NCBI RefSeq assembly: GCF_947494125.1
Contig: NZ_CANLTU010000004.1
Span: 186,001 to 250,000 of the forward strand
DNA from: an uncultured Tenacibaculum sp.
Lineage (GTDB): Bacteria; Bacteroidota; Bacteroidia; Flavobacteriales; Flavobacteriaceae
Direction: 5' to 3'
Length of the DNA: 64,000 nt
Part shown: in pieces, positions 20,862 to 31,307 of the stretch
How positions within the stretch are numbered: the stretch's first letter is position 1
Layout of the letters: every line of letters begins with the position of its first letter
Program-made: the position numbers and the translations under genes
The notes under the pieces: model-generated
Seen by the model: the letters and a program-made list of their open reading frames with translations, nothing else
Database searches by the model: none
What the model was told of the DNA's origin: nothing

Positions 20862-20899
20862 AAAAATAAAGCCCAGATATTTTTCTGAGCTTTATTTTT
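20862..20899 (-). terminator. Terminator at the end of the minus-strand polysaccharide operon
   Basis: AAAAATAAAGCCCAG / CTGAGCTTTATTTTT hairpin with one mismatch. Confidence 0.75.
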
Positions 20900-22037
20900 A
20901 CTTATTTAGTACCTTATTTATAGATTTTTTAATTCTAATTCTATCTTCGTCTGTTAAATTTGACCCAGAAGGTAAACACAATCCATCTTTAAACAATTTC
21001 TCTGACACATTAGAACCATAATAATCATAATCTTTAAAAATTGGTTGTAAATGCATTGGTTTCCATAATGGACGAGATTCAATATTATCTTTTTCTATAG
21101 CTAAACGTAAATCTTCTCTTGAAAACCCTGTTTTAGATTCATCTACAATTATAGCACTTAACCAATGATTCGAGTAATAATCTTGTGTAGCCTCTTCGAA
21201 TACAGTTATTCCTTCAATATTTTTAAATACTTCTTTATAAAACTGGTTATTTGCTCTACGATAATCAATATGTTCATCCAACACTTCCATTTGACCACGA
21301 CCAATACCTGCTACAATATTACTCATGCGATAGTTATATCCAACTTCTGAATGTTGATAGTGGGGTGCATTGTCACGTGCTTGAGTAGCAAAAAAGATAG
21401 CTTTTTCTTTATCTTCTTTATTTTTACAAACCAATGCTCCTCCTCCTGAAGTTGTTATGATTTTATTTCCATTGAAAGATAAAATACTAAAATCACCAAA
21501 AGTCCCACATTTTTGCCCTTTAAAGGTTGAACCTAAGGCTTCTGCAGCATCCTCTATTAAAGAAATATCATATTTTTTTGAAATAGCTAAGATCTCATCC
21601 ATTTTAGCAGGCATACCATATAAATGAACTACAATAATTGCTTTAGGCTTATTGCCTTTTACTATTTTATCTTTAATAGCTTCTTCTAGCGCAATCGGAC
21701 ACATATTCCATGTATCTTTCTCACTATCTACAAAAACAGGAGTTGCTCCTTGATAAATAATTGGGTTTGCCGAAGCCGAAAAAGTCATACTTTGACAAAT
21801 AACTTGATCTTTATTAGATACTTCAGCTAGTATTAGCGCTAAATGTAACGCAGAAGTCCCTGAAGACAAACAAGCTACCTTTGAGTTTTCTTCTATATAA
21901 TCTTCTAAATCTTTCTCAAACCCATTTACATTTGGGCCTAACGGGGCTACCCAATTTGTATCAAAAGCTTCCTGTACGTATTTTTGCTCAGCTCCTCCCA
22001 TATGTGGAGAGGATAGCCAAATTTTATGTTTTTTCAT
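20898..22037 (-). CDS. DegT/DnrJ/EryC1 aminotransferase, PglE-like (UDP-4-keto-6-deoxy-HexNAc aminotransferase)
   Basis: LSSPHMGGAEQKYVQEAFDTNWVAPLGPN, FNGNKIITTSGGG (PLP Lys), C-term CLPSGSNLTDEDRIRI. Confidence 0.85.
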   Translation of the reverse strand: MKKHKIWLSSPHMGGAEQKYVQEAFDTNWVAPLGPNVNGFEKDLEDYIEENSKVACLSSGTSALHLALILAEVSNKDQVICQSMTFSASANPIIYQGATPVFVDSEKDTWNMCPIALEEAIKDKIVKGNKPKAIIVVHLYGMPAKMDEILAISKKYDISLIEDAAEALGSTFKGQKCGTFGDFSILSFNGNKIITTSGGGALVCKNKEDKEKAIFFATQARDNAPHYQHSEVGYNYRMSNIVAGIGRGQMEVLDEHIDYRRANNQFYKEVFKNIEGITVFEEATQDYYSNHWLSAIIVDESKTGFSREDLRLAIEKDNIESRPLWKPMHLQPIFKDYDYYGSNVSEKLFKDGLCLPSGSNLTDEDRIRIKKSINKVLNK

Positions 22038-22046
22038 CTCTTTTTT

Positions 22047-22706
22047 TTAAGAAATTATCCGTATATCTTTTAATGAATAAATATAATAGTTTGGGAGTTT
22101 TCCTACATCTAATTTCTCTTGAGAATGGTGATGGATATTTTTTCCGTTATCTATTAGGCATATCGTTTTCCAATTTAACTTGTTTGGTGCAATAAAATCT
22201 TTCAAAAGGTTATCTCCAATATAATAGCAATCTTCTCTTTTAAATTCATTTTGAATTAATTGAAACCCTTTTAAAGAAGGCTTAACTTCACCTATCTCTT
22301 CAGAAATAGAAATATAATCAAACATTTCTTGAATCCCTAAAGCCCTTAATTTATTCCTTTGAGTAATTGATCTTCCATCTGTCAATAAAGCCAATTTTAC
22401 AGATTTAGTTTTAAGTATTTGAAATAATTCTAAGACTGAGTAATCTAAACTTAATGAAGGTTTATGATTTCTATAAATACTTAAAAGATTCTCTTTTTGT
22501 ACTGGATAAACACCTGATAAATATTCAAATACATCTTGGTTATTTCTATATAATGAAAACATAACAGAGAATATTTCTCTCTCTTTTGTTTTATCAATGT
22601 AACTAGCAATACATTTATATCCAGAAATTAGATAATCTAACTCATTGTAAAGTGTGTCGTCTAAATCAAAGACTATCAAAGTATTAAAATCAACCTTTAT
22701 ATCCAT
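22047..22706 (-). CDS. HAD-family hydrolase
   Basis: VFDLDDTLYNE motif I, LLTDGRS, GDNLLKDFIAPNK motif IV. Confidence 0.85.
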   Translation of the reverse strand: MDIKVDFNTLIVFDLDDTLYNELDYLISGYKCIASYIDKTKEREIFSVMFSLYRNNQDVFEYLSGVYPVQKENLLSIYRNHKPSLSLDYSVLELFQILKTKSVKLALLTDGRSITQRNKLRALGIQEMFDYISISEEIGEVKPSLKGFQLIQNEFKREDCYYIGDNLLKDFIAPNKLNWKTICLIDNGKNIHHHSQEKLDVGKLPNYYIYSLKDIRIIS

Positions 22707-23667
22707 TAACTATTATTTCTTGATCATATCTAATCATTAATAAATTTTCTATCCAATCATCAAAATAATCATCTTCAAATCTATCTAATATATATTCTTC
22801 AATGATCCATTTAGGAAAGTTTGCTCCAGAATTATAAGATAGAGGATAACCTCCTCCAAACCTTGGATTTATTTCAATTCCAATAATTTCATCTTTATCA
22901 TTATGCTTAAAAACTTGAAGTGTAATGCAGCCTCTCAATCCATTCAAATTCTTTAATTTTTCTTTTACGTATAATACAATGCTATTATTCCTAGTGCATG
23001 CAGTATTGACTTCTCCATCGCGGACAATTATTCTTTCTCTAGGAACAATACATTTAATTTTAGAATGTTTCGTAAAATAAATGTCAATTGTAAATTCAAC
23101 ATAATTATCGCTTGGTAAATATTCTAAGAACATATTTTTGTTATTCTCTAAAATCTCTTGAGTTAAGTCATTTTTGGATTCTATCAAATAAATACCTTGT
23201 GACCTACTTCCATCAGATGGTTTTACAAAAGATGGGTATTTAAGTTTTTTAATATTATATTCCTGTGCTCTTTTAAACTCTATTGAATCAAAAAAATCAT
23301 GTATCAACCTTTTATCTCTACATTTCTGAATAAACTCTAGATTAGATATTAAAACTATAATCCCATTTTTAGAAAAAAGCTCTACATTTTTAGCTAAAGT
23401 TTCTAATTCAGTATCAATAGTTGGAATTACGATTCTTATATTATTCTCAATACATATATCTAATAAATCATTAATATATTCTATATCTGTAACTTTTTTT
23501 ACTTTAAAAAAGCCATCTGCAACTTGACATGCTGAAGATAATATTGGATTAAGATCAGTGCAATAGATTCTAGAAAAAAGCCCTAGTGATTTAACCTCTT
23601 CTTTGAAAGAATTCACAAGAGAAACTCTTCTCCCTGCTGATGTAATAAGTATATTAGTTTTTTCCAT
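22690..23667 (-). CDS. ATP-grasp domain protein (carbamoyl-phosphate-synthase-like ligase)
   Basis: [14 protein letters not shown]-domain, [35 protein letters not shown]. Confidence 0.85.
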   Translation of the reverse strand: MEKTNILITSAGRRVSLVNSFKEEVKSLGLFSRIYCTDLNPILSSACQVADGFFKVKKVTDIEYINDLLDICIENNIRIVIPTIDTELETLAKNVELFSKNGIIVLISNLEFIQKCRDKRLIHDFFDSIEFKRAQEYNIKKLKYPSFVKPSDGSRSQGIYLIESKNDLTQEILENNKNMFLEYLPSDNYVEFTIDIYFTKHSKIKCIVPRERIIVRDGEVNTACTRNNSIVLYVKEKLKNLNGLRGCITLQVFKHNDKDEIIGIEINPRFGGGYPLSYNSGANFPKWIIEEYILDRFEDDYFDDWIENLLMIRYDQEIIVNGYKG

Positions 23668-24259
23668 TAAATTTCTCTATTGTAGCATGATTCTCGGCTG
23701 ATATTCCTTCTGACTTAATAACTTTTTTAAAAGATTTAAAAAAGATTTCTAGGTCTAAATAAAACGAGATATTATTAACATAATAAATATCCAACTGAAA
23801 TTTTGAAGTCCAACTAATGGCATTTCTACCATTTACTTGTGCCCAACCAGAAATACCAGGTCTAACATCATGTCGTTTTTTTTGTTCTTGATTATAGTAT
23901 AATAAATATTCTGGTAATAAAGGTCTAGGTCCAATTATACTCATATCACCTTTTAATACATTAATTAATTGAGGCAATTCATCTAAGGATGATTTACGCA
24001 CTATACGTCCAATTTTACTAATCCGTTTAGAATCAGGTAGCAAATTTCCTTTACTATCCTTTTTATCATTCATTGTTTTAAACTTTATAATGTAAAACAA
24101 TTTTTCATCTTTTCCTGGTCGAGATTGAAAAAAGAAAGGTTTCCCTTTATTTACAATAGTTAAGCCAATTGAAACTAAAACAAGTAACGGGAATGTTAAA
24201 AACAATCCTAAAGTAGCAAATATAAAATCTATAACTCTTTTAAATATCTTGTTATACAT
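23654..24259 (-). CDS. Initiating sugar-phosphate transferase (PglC/WcaJ family)
   Basis: [73 protein letters not shown]. Confidence 0.92.
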   Translation of the reverse strand: MYNKIFKRVIDFIFATLGLFLTFPLLVLVSIGLTIVNKGKPFFFQSRPGKDEKLFYIIKFKTMNDKKDSKGNLLPDSKRISKIGRIVRKSSLDELPQLINVLKGDMSIIGPRPLLPEYLLYYNQEQKKRHDVRPGISGWAQVNGRNAISWTSKFQLDIYYVNNISFYLDLEIFFKSFKKVIKSEGISAENHATIEKFNGKN

Positions 24260-24263
24260 ATTT

Positions 24264-24989
24264 TTAATTTTTAAAATCTAACGAAAATTGTTTTAACAAA
24301 AAACCATATTCATCTTTATAGTTATATCTAATTTTAAAAAAAATAAATATTTTATTAAAAACATGATATAAACTTTTATTCTTAAAATTATTAAATATAA
24401 GGCTAACTTTTGCTTTTGCAGACAATTTACTTAGTTTCAATTCACTATTATTTACTGCCAAATAAAAACTTTTTACAATTGCTTTATTGAAGCTTCCTTC
24501 AAAGGGCTTATAGCTATTCTCTTTCATTTTAGATTTCAATGTTTTTATCTTATCTTTTCTTATCCAATTATTATGCAATAATTCCTTTAAAAAAGATAAA
24601 GCAAATTCATATTCTTCTGAAGGGACATAAATTAAACCATTATAAAGCATTTTAGAACTTAACAGCTCATCAATATTTAAATATTCAAGTCCAACATAAT
24701 TAAAACTCCACCATATATCTATTTTTAAAACCTCATCAAACTCATTATAAAACTGCATCTTAATAACATCAAGCCTTATCAATTCAATCTTTACATCATA
24801 ACAATGTTTAAAGGCTAATTTATTCAAAATACTAAAAAAAAACTTTTTATCACTCGAAGCAATTCCAAAATCTACGTCATTTACAACTTTTTTTGGCAGT
24901 TTTTCATACCCTCTTAAAACACAATACCTTATAGACTCCTTATTTAATTCTTCAAATAATTCTCTCAAAAAAATAGCATCCATAATCAA
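24264..24989 (-). CDS. Nucleotidyltransferase-fold protein of unknown function
   Basis: [24 protein letters not shown] plus LKIDIWW acidic triad reminiscent of MNT-type NTases. Confidence 0.55.
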   Translation of the reverse strand: MIMDAIFLRELFEELNKESIRYCVLRGYEKLPKKVVNDVDFGIASSDKKFFFSILNKLAFKHCYDVKIELIRLDVIKMQFYNEFDEVLKIDIWWSFNYVGLEYLNIDELLSSKMLYNGLIYVPSEEYEFALSFLKELLHNNWIRKDKIKTLKSKMKENSYKPFEGSFNKAIVKSFYLAVNNSELKLSKLSAKAKVSLIFNNFKNKSLYHVFNKIFIFFKIRYNYKDEYGFLLKQFSLDFKN

Positions 24990-25008
24990 TTTATTAAAAC
25001 ATCTAATT

Positions 25009-26220
25009 TTAAAAGTTTTTAAACATTTTTTTATTTTTTATTTTTTTATTTCCTAAAGAAACAAAATTAGGAATATTACTAACTTCACCTAATAACCATT
25101 TATATAGTTGAATAGTTTTATGACCAATATCTTCCCAAACATAATCTTTTAATACTAATTCTCTCCCATTAACTCCCATTTCTTCTAATTCAGCAGTAGA
25201 TTTGCTAGTAGCCTCAAAAAGCCCATCTTCAATTCCTTCTTGAGTATTCTCTACCCAAAACCCACTATTTGTAGTATGTAAATTTTCCCATGGAGCACCA
25301 TAAGTCGTTAATACTGGTACCGATCTTGCTAATGCTTCTGCTACAACAATACCAAAATTCTCAGTGTATGTAGGTAAAACAAATAAATCAGAAGAATCAA
25401 ATAATTTTATTTTATTGTCATTAAAAACCGGCCCGCAAAAAATAACTTTGTCTTTTATTCCAAGCTCATTTGCATATGCCTTTAAAGACTCTATATATAT
25501 AGCTTCTCCATTACCCGCAATTGTTAGTTCCCAACTATTTTGTCTTGTTTGGTTTAATTTTGAAAATGCTAAAAATAATCTCTCAATTCCTTTTGAAGGG
25601 TGAATTCTTGACAAAAAAAGCATTTTTCTCTTTTCGGCTAAAGACTTCTTTTTTTCTTCTTTTTTAATAAAACTTCTCCAAACCCCATTTGGTATTAGAG
25701 CAATATCTTTATTTGGAAATAAATCTCTTAAATGTTTTACTTCTCTTTCTGAACAACCAATTAATATAGATGATCTAGTTAAATTTATTTTTTCAAATAA
25801 ATTATACATAACTTTTTTTTTCAAACTAGACATTTTCAAACTAAAAGGCTCTAAATAACCATGTGGTTGAATAATTACAGGTATATTATCACGAGCAGCT
25901 GCAATTGAAAGTTCTGAATTCCTTAACCATAGTCCGTGTTGATGAATCAAATCAAAATCACTTAACTCTTTTTTTAAAAAATTCATTTTTTTTAAAAGCC
26001 CATAATTAGGGTTTAAATATGTATCTAAGGCTTTTATTCTAATTTTCATTTCATTTGTTAAATCTTCTCTTATCTCTATTTCTTCATTTTTACTTCCTGG
26101 AAACCATAAATGAGAATCAACTTCTTTAAAGTTTTGTAATTTAAAATACGCAAAAGCAACCTCGTGTACTCCTCCACCTCTTTTAAGACCAGCAACATTT
26201 GCTAAATTTAAAACTCTCAT
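25009..26220 (-). CDS. Glycosyltransferase family 4
   Basis: GGGVHEVAFAY, FLSRIHPSKGIERLF, PTYTENFGIVVAEALA. Confidence 0.88.
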   Translation of the reverse strand: MRVLNLANVAGLKRGGGVHEVAFAYFKLQNFKEVDSHLWFPGSKNEEIEIREDLTNEMKIRIKALDTYLNPNYGLLKKMNFLKKELSDFDLIHQHGLWLRNSELSIAAARDNIPVIIQPHGYLEPFSLKMSSLKKKVMYNLFEKINLTRSSILIGCSEREVKHLRDLFPNKDIALIPNGVWRSFIKKEEKKKSLAEKRKMLFLSRIHPSKGIERLFLAFSKLNQTRQNSWELTIAGNGEAIYIESLKAYANELGIKDKVIFCGPVFNDNKIKLFDSSDLFVLPTYTENFGIVVAEALARSVPVLTTYGAPWENLHTTNSGFWVENTQEGIEDGLFEATSKSTAELEEMGVNGRELVLKDYVWEDIGHKTIQLYKWLLGEVSNIPNFVSLGNKKIKNKKMFKNF

Positions 26221-26226
26221 CGTTTT

Positions 26227-27381
26227 CTATTTATATATGTTTAACAAAATATCATCAAAATCCTTAACATAAGAAGAATATGAAAAATTCTCTTTAAAAA
26301 AATTATAAGACATTGTTTTCATTAATTTAACTTCATTTAAACTAATAGATTCTAAAAAGCTTATAGCATAAGTTAAATCATTTTCACTAAAATTAACACC
26401 TATTCTATTTCCCTTAATAAACAACGAAGTATCACCTTTTGCAGAATTAATTATAGGAATACCATAAGACCAGTAATCAATAGATTTATATGATAACGCT
26501 ACTTCTGTGGTATCTTTATAGCCATTAAAACCAAACCACGAGTCTTTTAATAATTCATATTTTTTATTTTCTTCAAAAATTTTACCATAATAAACATAGT
26601 TAATTCCGTAAAAATTCAATTTATCAATAAAATAATCTTTTTTATCTCCATCTCCAATAATTTTTATGAAAATTTCACGTTTTTTTGATACAATTAAAGC
26701 TATCTGAATAAAACTATCAATATCATTAATCCTCCCAATATTTCCTAAATAACAAAAGGTTAACGTTTCTGAAATAGAACTATTATAGTCTATTAATTCA
26801 TTTTCTTGAGTTTTTTTAAGGTAAATAATTCTGGCTTTTTTTTCTTTATCAATTTGCATGAGTTGAAAAAAGTAATTAGATTCTGTAATTATATAATCCG
26901 AATTCTGGATCGTAAAATTTCTAAGACTCTTCCAAATTTTACCAAAGGTTATATTAAGTATTTTTTTTGCAGGTACAGGTACAGGTAATGCTTCTGGCCA
27001 TACGTCAATAATATCAACTATTATTTTTATGTTATTTTTTTTTGAAAACTTTGTCAATAAATAACCTAAAAAATTTGGGGGCACAGTTACAAAAAGTAAA
27101 TCTACATTCATTTTTTTTAAAAAAAATAAAGTCTTGATGCTAAAAATAATATGAGAAATTATTCTAATCACAGAGAAATTCGAACTATAACCAAGAGTAT
27201 TAATCTTATGGTAATTAGGAGCATCAAATTCTCTTTTTTTCTTGTTACTATGAGAGAAATCGGAGTATACAACATGCATCTCGAAATCTTCTCTTTGTTC
27301 GAAATATTTTGATGCAAGGTAAGGCCTTGAATTTGGTAGTCTTTCAAAAAAATTTGAAACTATAACAACTTTTCTAATCAT
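26227..27381 (-). CDS. Glycosyltransferase (GT-B, GT4-like)
   Basis: GT-B organisation; CYLGNIGRINDIDSFIQIA; DVWPEALPVPVPAKK. Confidence 0.75.
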   Translation of the reverse strand: MIRKVVIVSNFFERLPNSRPYLASKYFEQREDFEMHVVYSDFSHSNKKKREFDAPNYHKINTLGYSSNFSVIRIISHIIFSIKTLFFLKKMNVDLLFVTVPPNFLGYLLTKFSKKNNIKIIVDIIDVWPEALPVPVPAKKILNITFGKIWKSLRNFTIQNSDYIITESNYFFQLMQIDKEKKARIIYLKKTQENELIDYNSSISETLTFCYLGNIGRINDIDSFIQIALIVSKKREIFIKIIGDGDKKDYFIDKLNFYGINYVYYGKIFEENKKYELLKDSWFGFNGYKDTTEVALSYKSIDYWSYGIPIINSAKGDTSLFIKGNRIGVNFSENDLTYAISFLESISLNEVKLMKTMSYNFFKENFSYSSYVKDFDDILLNIYK

Positions 27382-28534
27382 ATAAAAACGAATTATATTC
27401 TTTTATAAACTTATCTGTTCTTACACCTGGATTAAAAAAGTTTATTGACCAATCATTCATTATCAAAAATGAGAATTCTTCAATTAAGATTAATAGTTTA
27501 TATAGCTCATCAGGTATTCCTTTTGTTTTTATAAAATATTTAGAATTTTTTTGTTTAAAAATCTCATGTTTTTCAAAAGCTTTAATTAAATTATTCCCTT
27601 CTCTTATACCTGATACCAAAACAAAAAGATCATAAAACATAAATCTATTCGACACCATTTCCCAATCAATAACCACAGGCTTGTTTTTTGAATTAATTAA
27701 GATATTTGAAGATTGAAAATCTCCATGATTTAATGATATAGGGATTATAATATCAGAATATTTATTAATCAGATCCTTTAAGCTGTTCAATTCAGTAACA
27801 GTTTTAAAAGCTCTATTATTAATCTCTTTATTGTTAAATTTACTTGCGACATCCCATATTTTAACTTCAAGCGTTGATATTAAATGTTTAAAGTAAGTTA
27901 ATACATTAATTTCACTTAAATTTGGTTTTAACAGTTCTTTTTCATGCAACTCATAACATTTTAATTTTAAATTAAAAGTTGTTTTCGTATTCTTAAGTCT
28001 ATTAATAGGAGTCGCATAAATAAACTCTTCCTGAAACCAAAACATCCCATGATTTATTAACTTAGGTATATATGAAACATCATTAGCACTAGATTTTCTA
28101 AAGTTAATTTCATTAGATATTAGTGATGTATCTTCTCCTTTTTTTAGTAATACATAAATTTGTCCCTTTATTTCATTTGACAATCTCATTCTATGATTAC
28201 CTCCAATAATTAAAAAATCACTTATTGTAAATTGAAACCTAATTTTTTTACATAAAATAGGCAATATCATTCTGTTAGTCGCTAAGAATACATAGCTGCT
28301 CTGTAAAACAGTTCTTAAGTAAGTTTTACCAACAGAATATTCATTACTCAAATTAGTAAAAAAATGTTTTGTTTTTGGGAGAGTTGTTATAAAATTCAAA
28401 TATTTATTAATATAGTAAACTCCTTCATTATTATTAATCATGCTCCCTATTACAGCTTCTCTTTTAGCTTCAATAAGTGTACTTTCAATAATATTAAAAA
28501 AAGGTTCCCTTTTAACTAATTCGCTAATTCTCAT
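27374..28534 (-). CDS. Aminoglycoside phosphotransferase/choline-kinase-fold protein
   Basis: ISLNHGDFQSSNILINSKNKPVVIDWEMVS (Brenner + DxW motifs). Confidence 0.75.
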   Translation of the reverse strand: MRISELVKREPFFNIIESTLIEAKREAVIGSMINNNEGVYYINKYLNFITTLPKTKHFFTNLSNEYSVGKTYLRTVLQSSYVFLATNRMILPILCKKIRFQFTISDFLIIGGNHRMRLSNEIKGQIYVLLKKGEDTSLISNEINFRKSSANDVSYIPKLINHGMFWFQEEFIYATPINRLKNTKTTFNLKLKCYELHEKELLKPNLSEINVLTYFKHLISTLEVKIWDVASKFNNKEINNRAFKTVTELNSLKDLINKYSDIIIPISLNHGDFQSSNILINSKNKPVVIDWEMVSNRFMFYDLFVLVSGIREGNNLIKAFEKHEIFKQKNSKYFIKTKGIPDELYKLLILIEEFSFLIMNDWSINFFNPGVRTDKFIKEYNSFLYD

Positions 28535-29177
28535 TTTTTTCTATATACGAAATTATTTGCTTTTTAATATCTGATTTACTATCAAAACCATTTATATAAA
28601 TCCCTTTATTATTTTCTAAATATTTTTTATAATAGTTTAATCTTTTTGCTAAAACTTCAGGAGTATCTGGAAATGGTTCAAACTTTTGTTTTGACCTTAT
28701 AACAGATTCTTCTACTGTAATTAGCGCTACAAAATGACTAGAAGGCTTATACATAGTCTTAACAAGGATTTTCCAAATAACCCAATTCTCGAATTTTTGC
28801 AAAGGAAAATTCAATCTAAAATCAATAAATGTATCATAAAGATACCTATCACATATAACTACTTTTCGTAAAATTTTTTCTTGAAACCTAAGGTAAAATG
28901 AATAATAAAAAATCAAATCAACAATTGCTATAAACAACCAAACTTTCTGTACTTTAACATTACTAATTGCCTTGTCTCTAGCTGGTGTATTTCCTGATTT
29001 TGGCAGTTTCTTTCTTAAAACCTTCCTCAAAATTGTTTTAAGAAGCTCAAATCCATCAGTATATCCTCCACGGCTCCAAAAAACCAAAACTTTGGATCCT
29101 TTTTTTTCAAAATATTGTTTCAATATCTCTATTTGTGTCGACTTACCCGCACCATCTAATCCTGAAAAAACTATCAT
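28524..29177 (-). CDS. Thymidylate-kinase-like P-loop kinase
   Basis: VFSGLDGAGKSTQIEILKQYFE, VICDRYLYDTFIDFRLNF. Confidence 0.8.
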   Translation of the reverse strand: MIVFSGLDGAGKSTQIEILKQYFEKKGSKVLVFWSRGGYTDGFELLKTILRKVLRKKLPKSGNTPARDKAISNVKVQKVWLFIAIVDLIFYYSFYLRFQEKILRKVVICDRYLYDTFIDFRLNFPLQKFENWVIWKILVKTMYKPSSHFVALITVEESVIRSKQKFEPFPDTPEVLAKRLNYYKKYLENNKGIYINGFDSKSDIKKQIISYIEKNEN

Positions 29178-30043
29178 TTCTTATTTATTAATTTATTAAA
29201 ACTCTCTTTTTCTTTATTTAATTGTAACAGCTTTTTTTTATTGTTTGTAATGTAGAAAACAAGTCCCTTAACACTTAGCAGAAGTAAGTTTAAATATTTA
29301 ACTATTTTAAAATTAAATCCAAAATATTTATAATAAAATGAAAGAGATTTGTGGTGTTCGTTTAACAAAAACTCAGACATCTGAACTTTCTTTTCCAAAT
29401 GAATATATTTTAAATCAGATCTAAATCCTAATAAATATTTTTCTGGTAAATTTAAAATTTTCTTAGCTATATATGACTCTTCGTGGTATAAAAACATATT
29501 TGTATTAAAACCTCCAATATCTTCAAAAACATTTCTTTTAATAAAAAGGCAAGCTCCTGAACTTATCATATTACCAAGTTTAAAATCGAATCTATTAAAC
29601 CATTTTACAAGAAAATTTAACAAAGGAGTAAAGTAACCTCGTATAAAAAAGAAAGAAATCTGTTTATTTAAATGTTCATCAACCATTTGTAATCCTAATG
29701 TGCCCAATTTTGTATTCTTAAAACTTTCAATTATTTTTAAAAATATTGGTTCAATCAATATTGTATCAGGGTTCAAAAAAAGTAAAATTTCTCCAGAGGA
29801 AATATTAAAACCTATATTATTGGCAGTACCAAATCCGACGTTACCCCCACTTCTTTTATATATAATCTTATCACCATAAAGATTAATAAAATTATCACTC
29901 ATTCTATTTGAAACTTCATCATTGCTATTATCAACAACAATAATTTCTAATCCCCTACCAATATCATTGTATTTTAATAATGAATCTAAACAATCAAAAA
30001 TAACTTCTTCTGAGTGAAATGTGACGATAATAACTGAAATCAT
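29174..30043 (-). CDS. Glycosyltransferase family 2 (rhamnosyltransferase-like)
   Basis: ISVIIVTFHSEEVIFDCLDSLL, VVDNSNDE, GNVGFGTANNIGF, LLFLNPDTIL. Confidence 0.88.
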   Translation of the reverse strand: MISVIIVTFHSEEVIFDCLDSLLKYNDIGRGLEIIVVDNSNDEVSNRMSDNFINLYGDKIIYKRSGGNVGFGTANNIGFNISSGEILLFLNPDTILIEPIFLKIIESFKNTKLGTLGLQMVDEHLNKQISFFFIRGYFTPLLNFLVKWFNRFDFKLGNMISSGACLFIKRNVFEDIGGFNTNMFLYHEESYIAKKILNLPEKYLLGFRSDLKYIHLEKKVQMSEFLLNEHHKSLSFYYKYFGFNFKIVKYLNLLLLSVKGLVFYITNNKKKLLQLNKEKESFNKLINKK

Positions 30044-30195
30044 TTATTAAATTATTAATAAGGCTATTGGTAGATTATTGTTTACTTAAAATCATTATAA
30101 AACTCAAATTAAGTTTTATTTTAAAAAACTTCATAAGCTTAAAATCAATGAAGCGCAAAAATACTATTTTTAATTTCTTCTAGTTCATAAATTAT

Positions 30196-31269
30196 TTAGT
30201 TTCTACGCAATAATCTTGGATTTTTATTTTTCTGATTAAAAAAAATATATTTATATACTTGGTGTATTATAAGTGGTAAAATTACTCCAACAATACTATA
30301 CAAAAACCACCACATAGATCCTTTAATACTAATGACAGGAAAAGATGAAATTTTTTCATAAGGATATGAATAAACATAAATAATAATTAAGCTAACCAAT
30401 TTAAAAGAAAAGAAGTGTAATGCTAATATTGTTAACGTATTTTTTCCAATATAATTTAAAAAATTACATTCAGAAAATCTTATTAAAGTCTTTGATATAT
30501 ACAAAACCAAATAAACACCTGACATTGAGGATATAATAAAAAATAATGGATTTACATAAACATTTAATCCTACATTAATAGAACCGAATTGATTAAAAAA
30601 TATTAATATAAAAATTGAAATTAATGCGTATTGAAATTTATTTGGTATTTTATCTTCATATTGGCGATATATAACACCAGCATGATAAATTAAAATCATT
30701 ATTAAGGAATTATCCAAAAACCTAGGTAGTTTATATCCCATCATAAGAATAGTGTTAGCTATAATAAAAATCAATAAACAAATAATTGTCATTGCTCTAA
30801 CATTTTTTAAATATTTTACAACTATAAAGTTCAAAATTAAATAAATCATACTGATTTCTATTAACATTGTTAAAAACCAAAATGCTCCAAGAAGCCCATC
30901 TCCTTTAATACCTCCTCCAAGAAGTAAAATGTTTATCATAGGCTTAAGATAAAAGTCAAATGACCAAACCATAACACTATCTTTAAACAGACCAAACCAT
31001 ACAAAAATATTATAACATATTAAAAAAAACAATGAATATTTAATGAATGGAATGTAAAGCGATTTAATTTTTTTTACCATAGCTATTTTTAAAGGGTATT
31101 TACCATTAAAAGTATAACCAGATAAAAAAATAAATGCAGCCATATGAAACAAATAGATATAAGAAGTGAATGGAGCACCTGAATGACCTATTACCATTAA
31201 AATTATTAAGATAGCTTTACTAATATCTAAAAACTTAAATCTTTCATTCATTTTATTTATTTTACTCAT
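30196..31269 (-). CDS. Acyltransferase-3 family membrane O-acyltransferase
   Basis: RFKFLDISKAILIILMVIGHSG, ~10 TM segments. Confidence 0.85.
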   Translation of the reverse strand: MSKINKMNERFKFLDISKAILIILMVIGHSGAPFTSYIYLFHMAAFIFLSGYTFNGKYPLKIAMVKKIKSLYIPFIKYSLFFLICYNIFVWFGLFKDSVMVWSFDFYLKPMINILLLGGGIKGDGLLGAFWFLTMLIEISMIYLILNFIVVKYLKNVRAMTIICLLIFIIANTILMMGYKLPRFLDNSLIMILIYHAGVIYRQYEDKIPNKFQYALISIFILIFFNQFGSINVGLNVYVNPLFFIISSMSGVYLVLYISKTLIRFSECNFLNYIGKNTLTILALHFFSFKLVSLIIIYVYSYPYEKISSFPVISIKGSMWWFLYSIVGVILPLIIHQVYKYIFFNQKNKNPRLLRRN

Positions 31270-31307
31270 AAAGAATTGCTTTTTTTATGAAATTTAAACC
31301 GTAAAAA

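Noticed and set aside
26960-26990. Short GGTACA repeat as possible phase-variable tract
   Set aside because: Only about two to three units encoding PVPVPA; too short to support a slippage claim.
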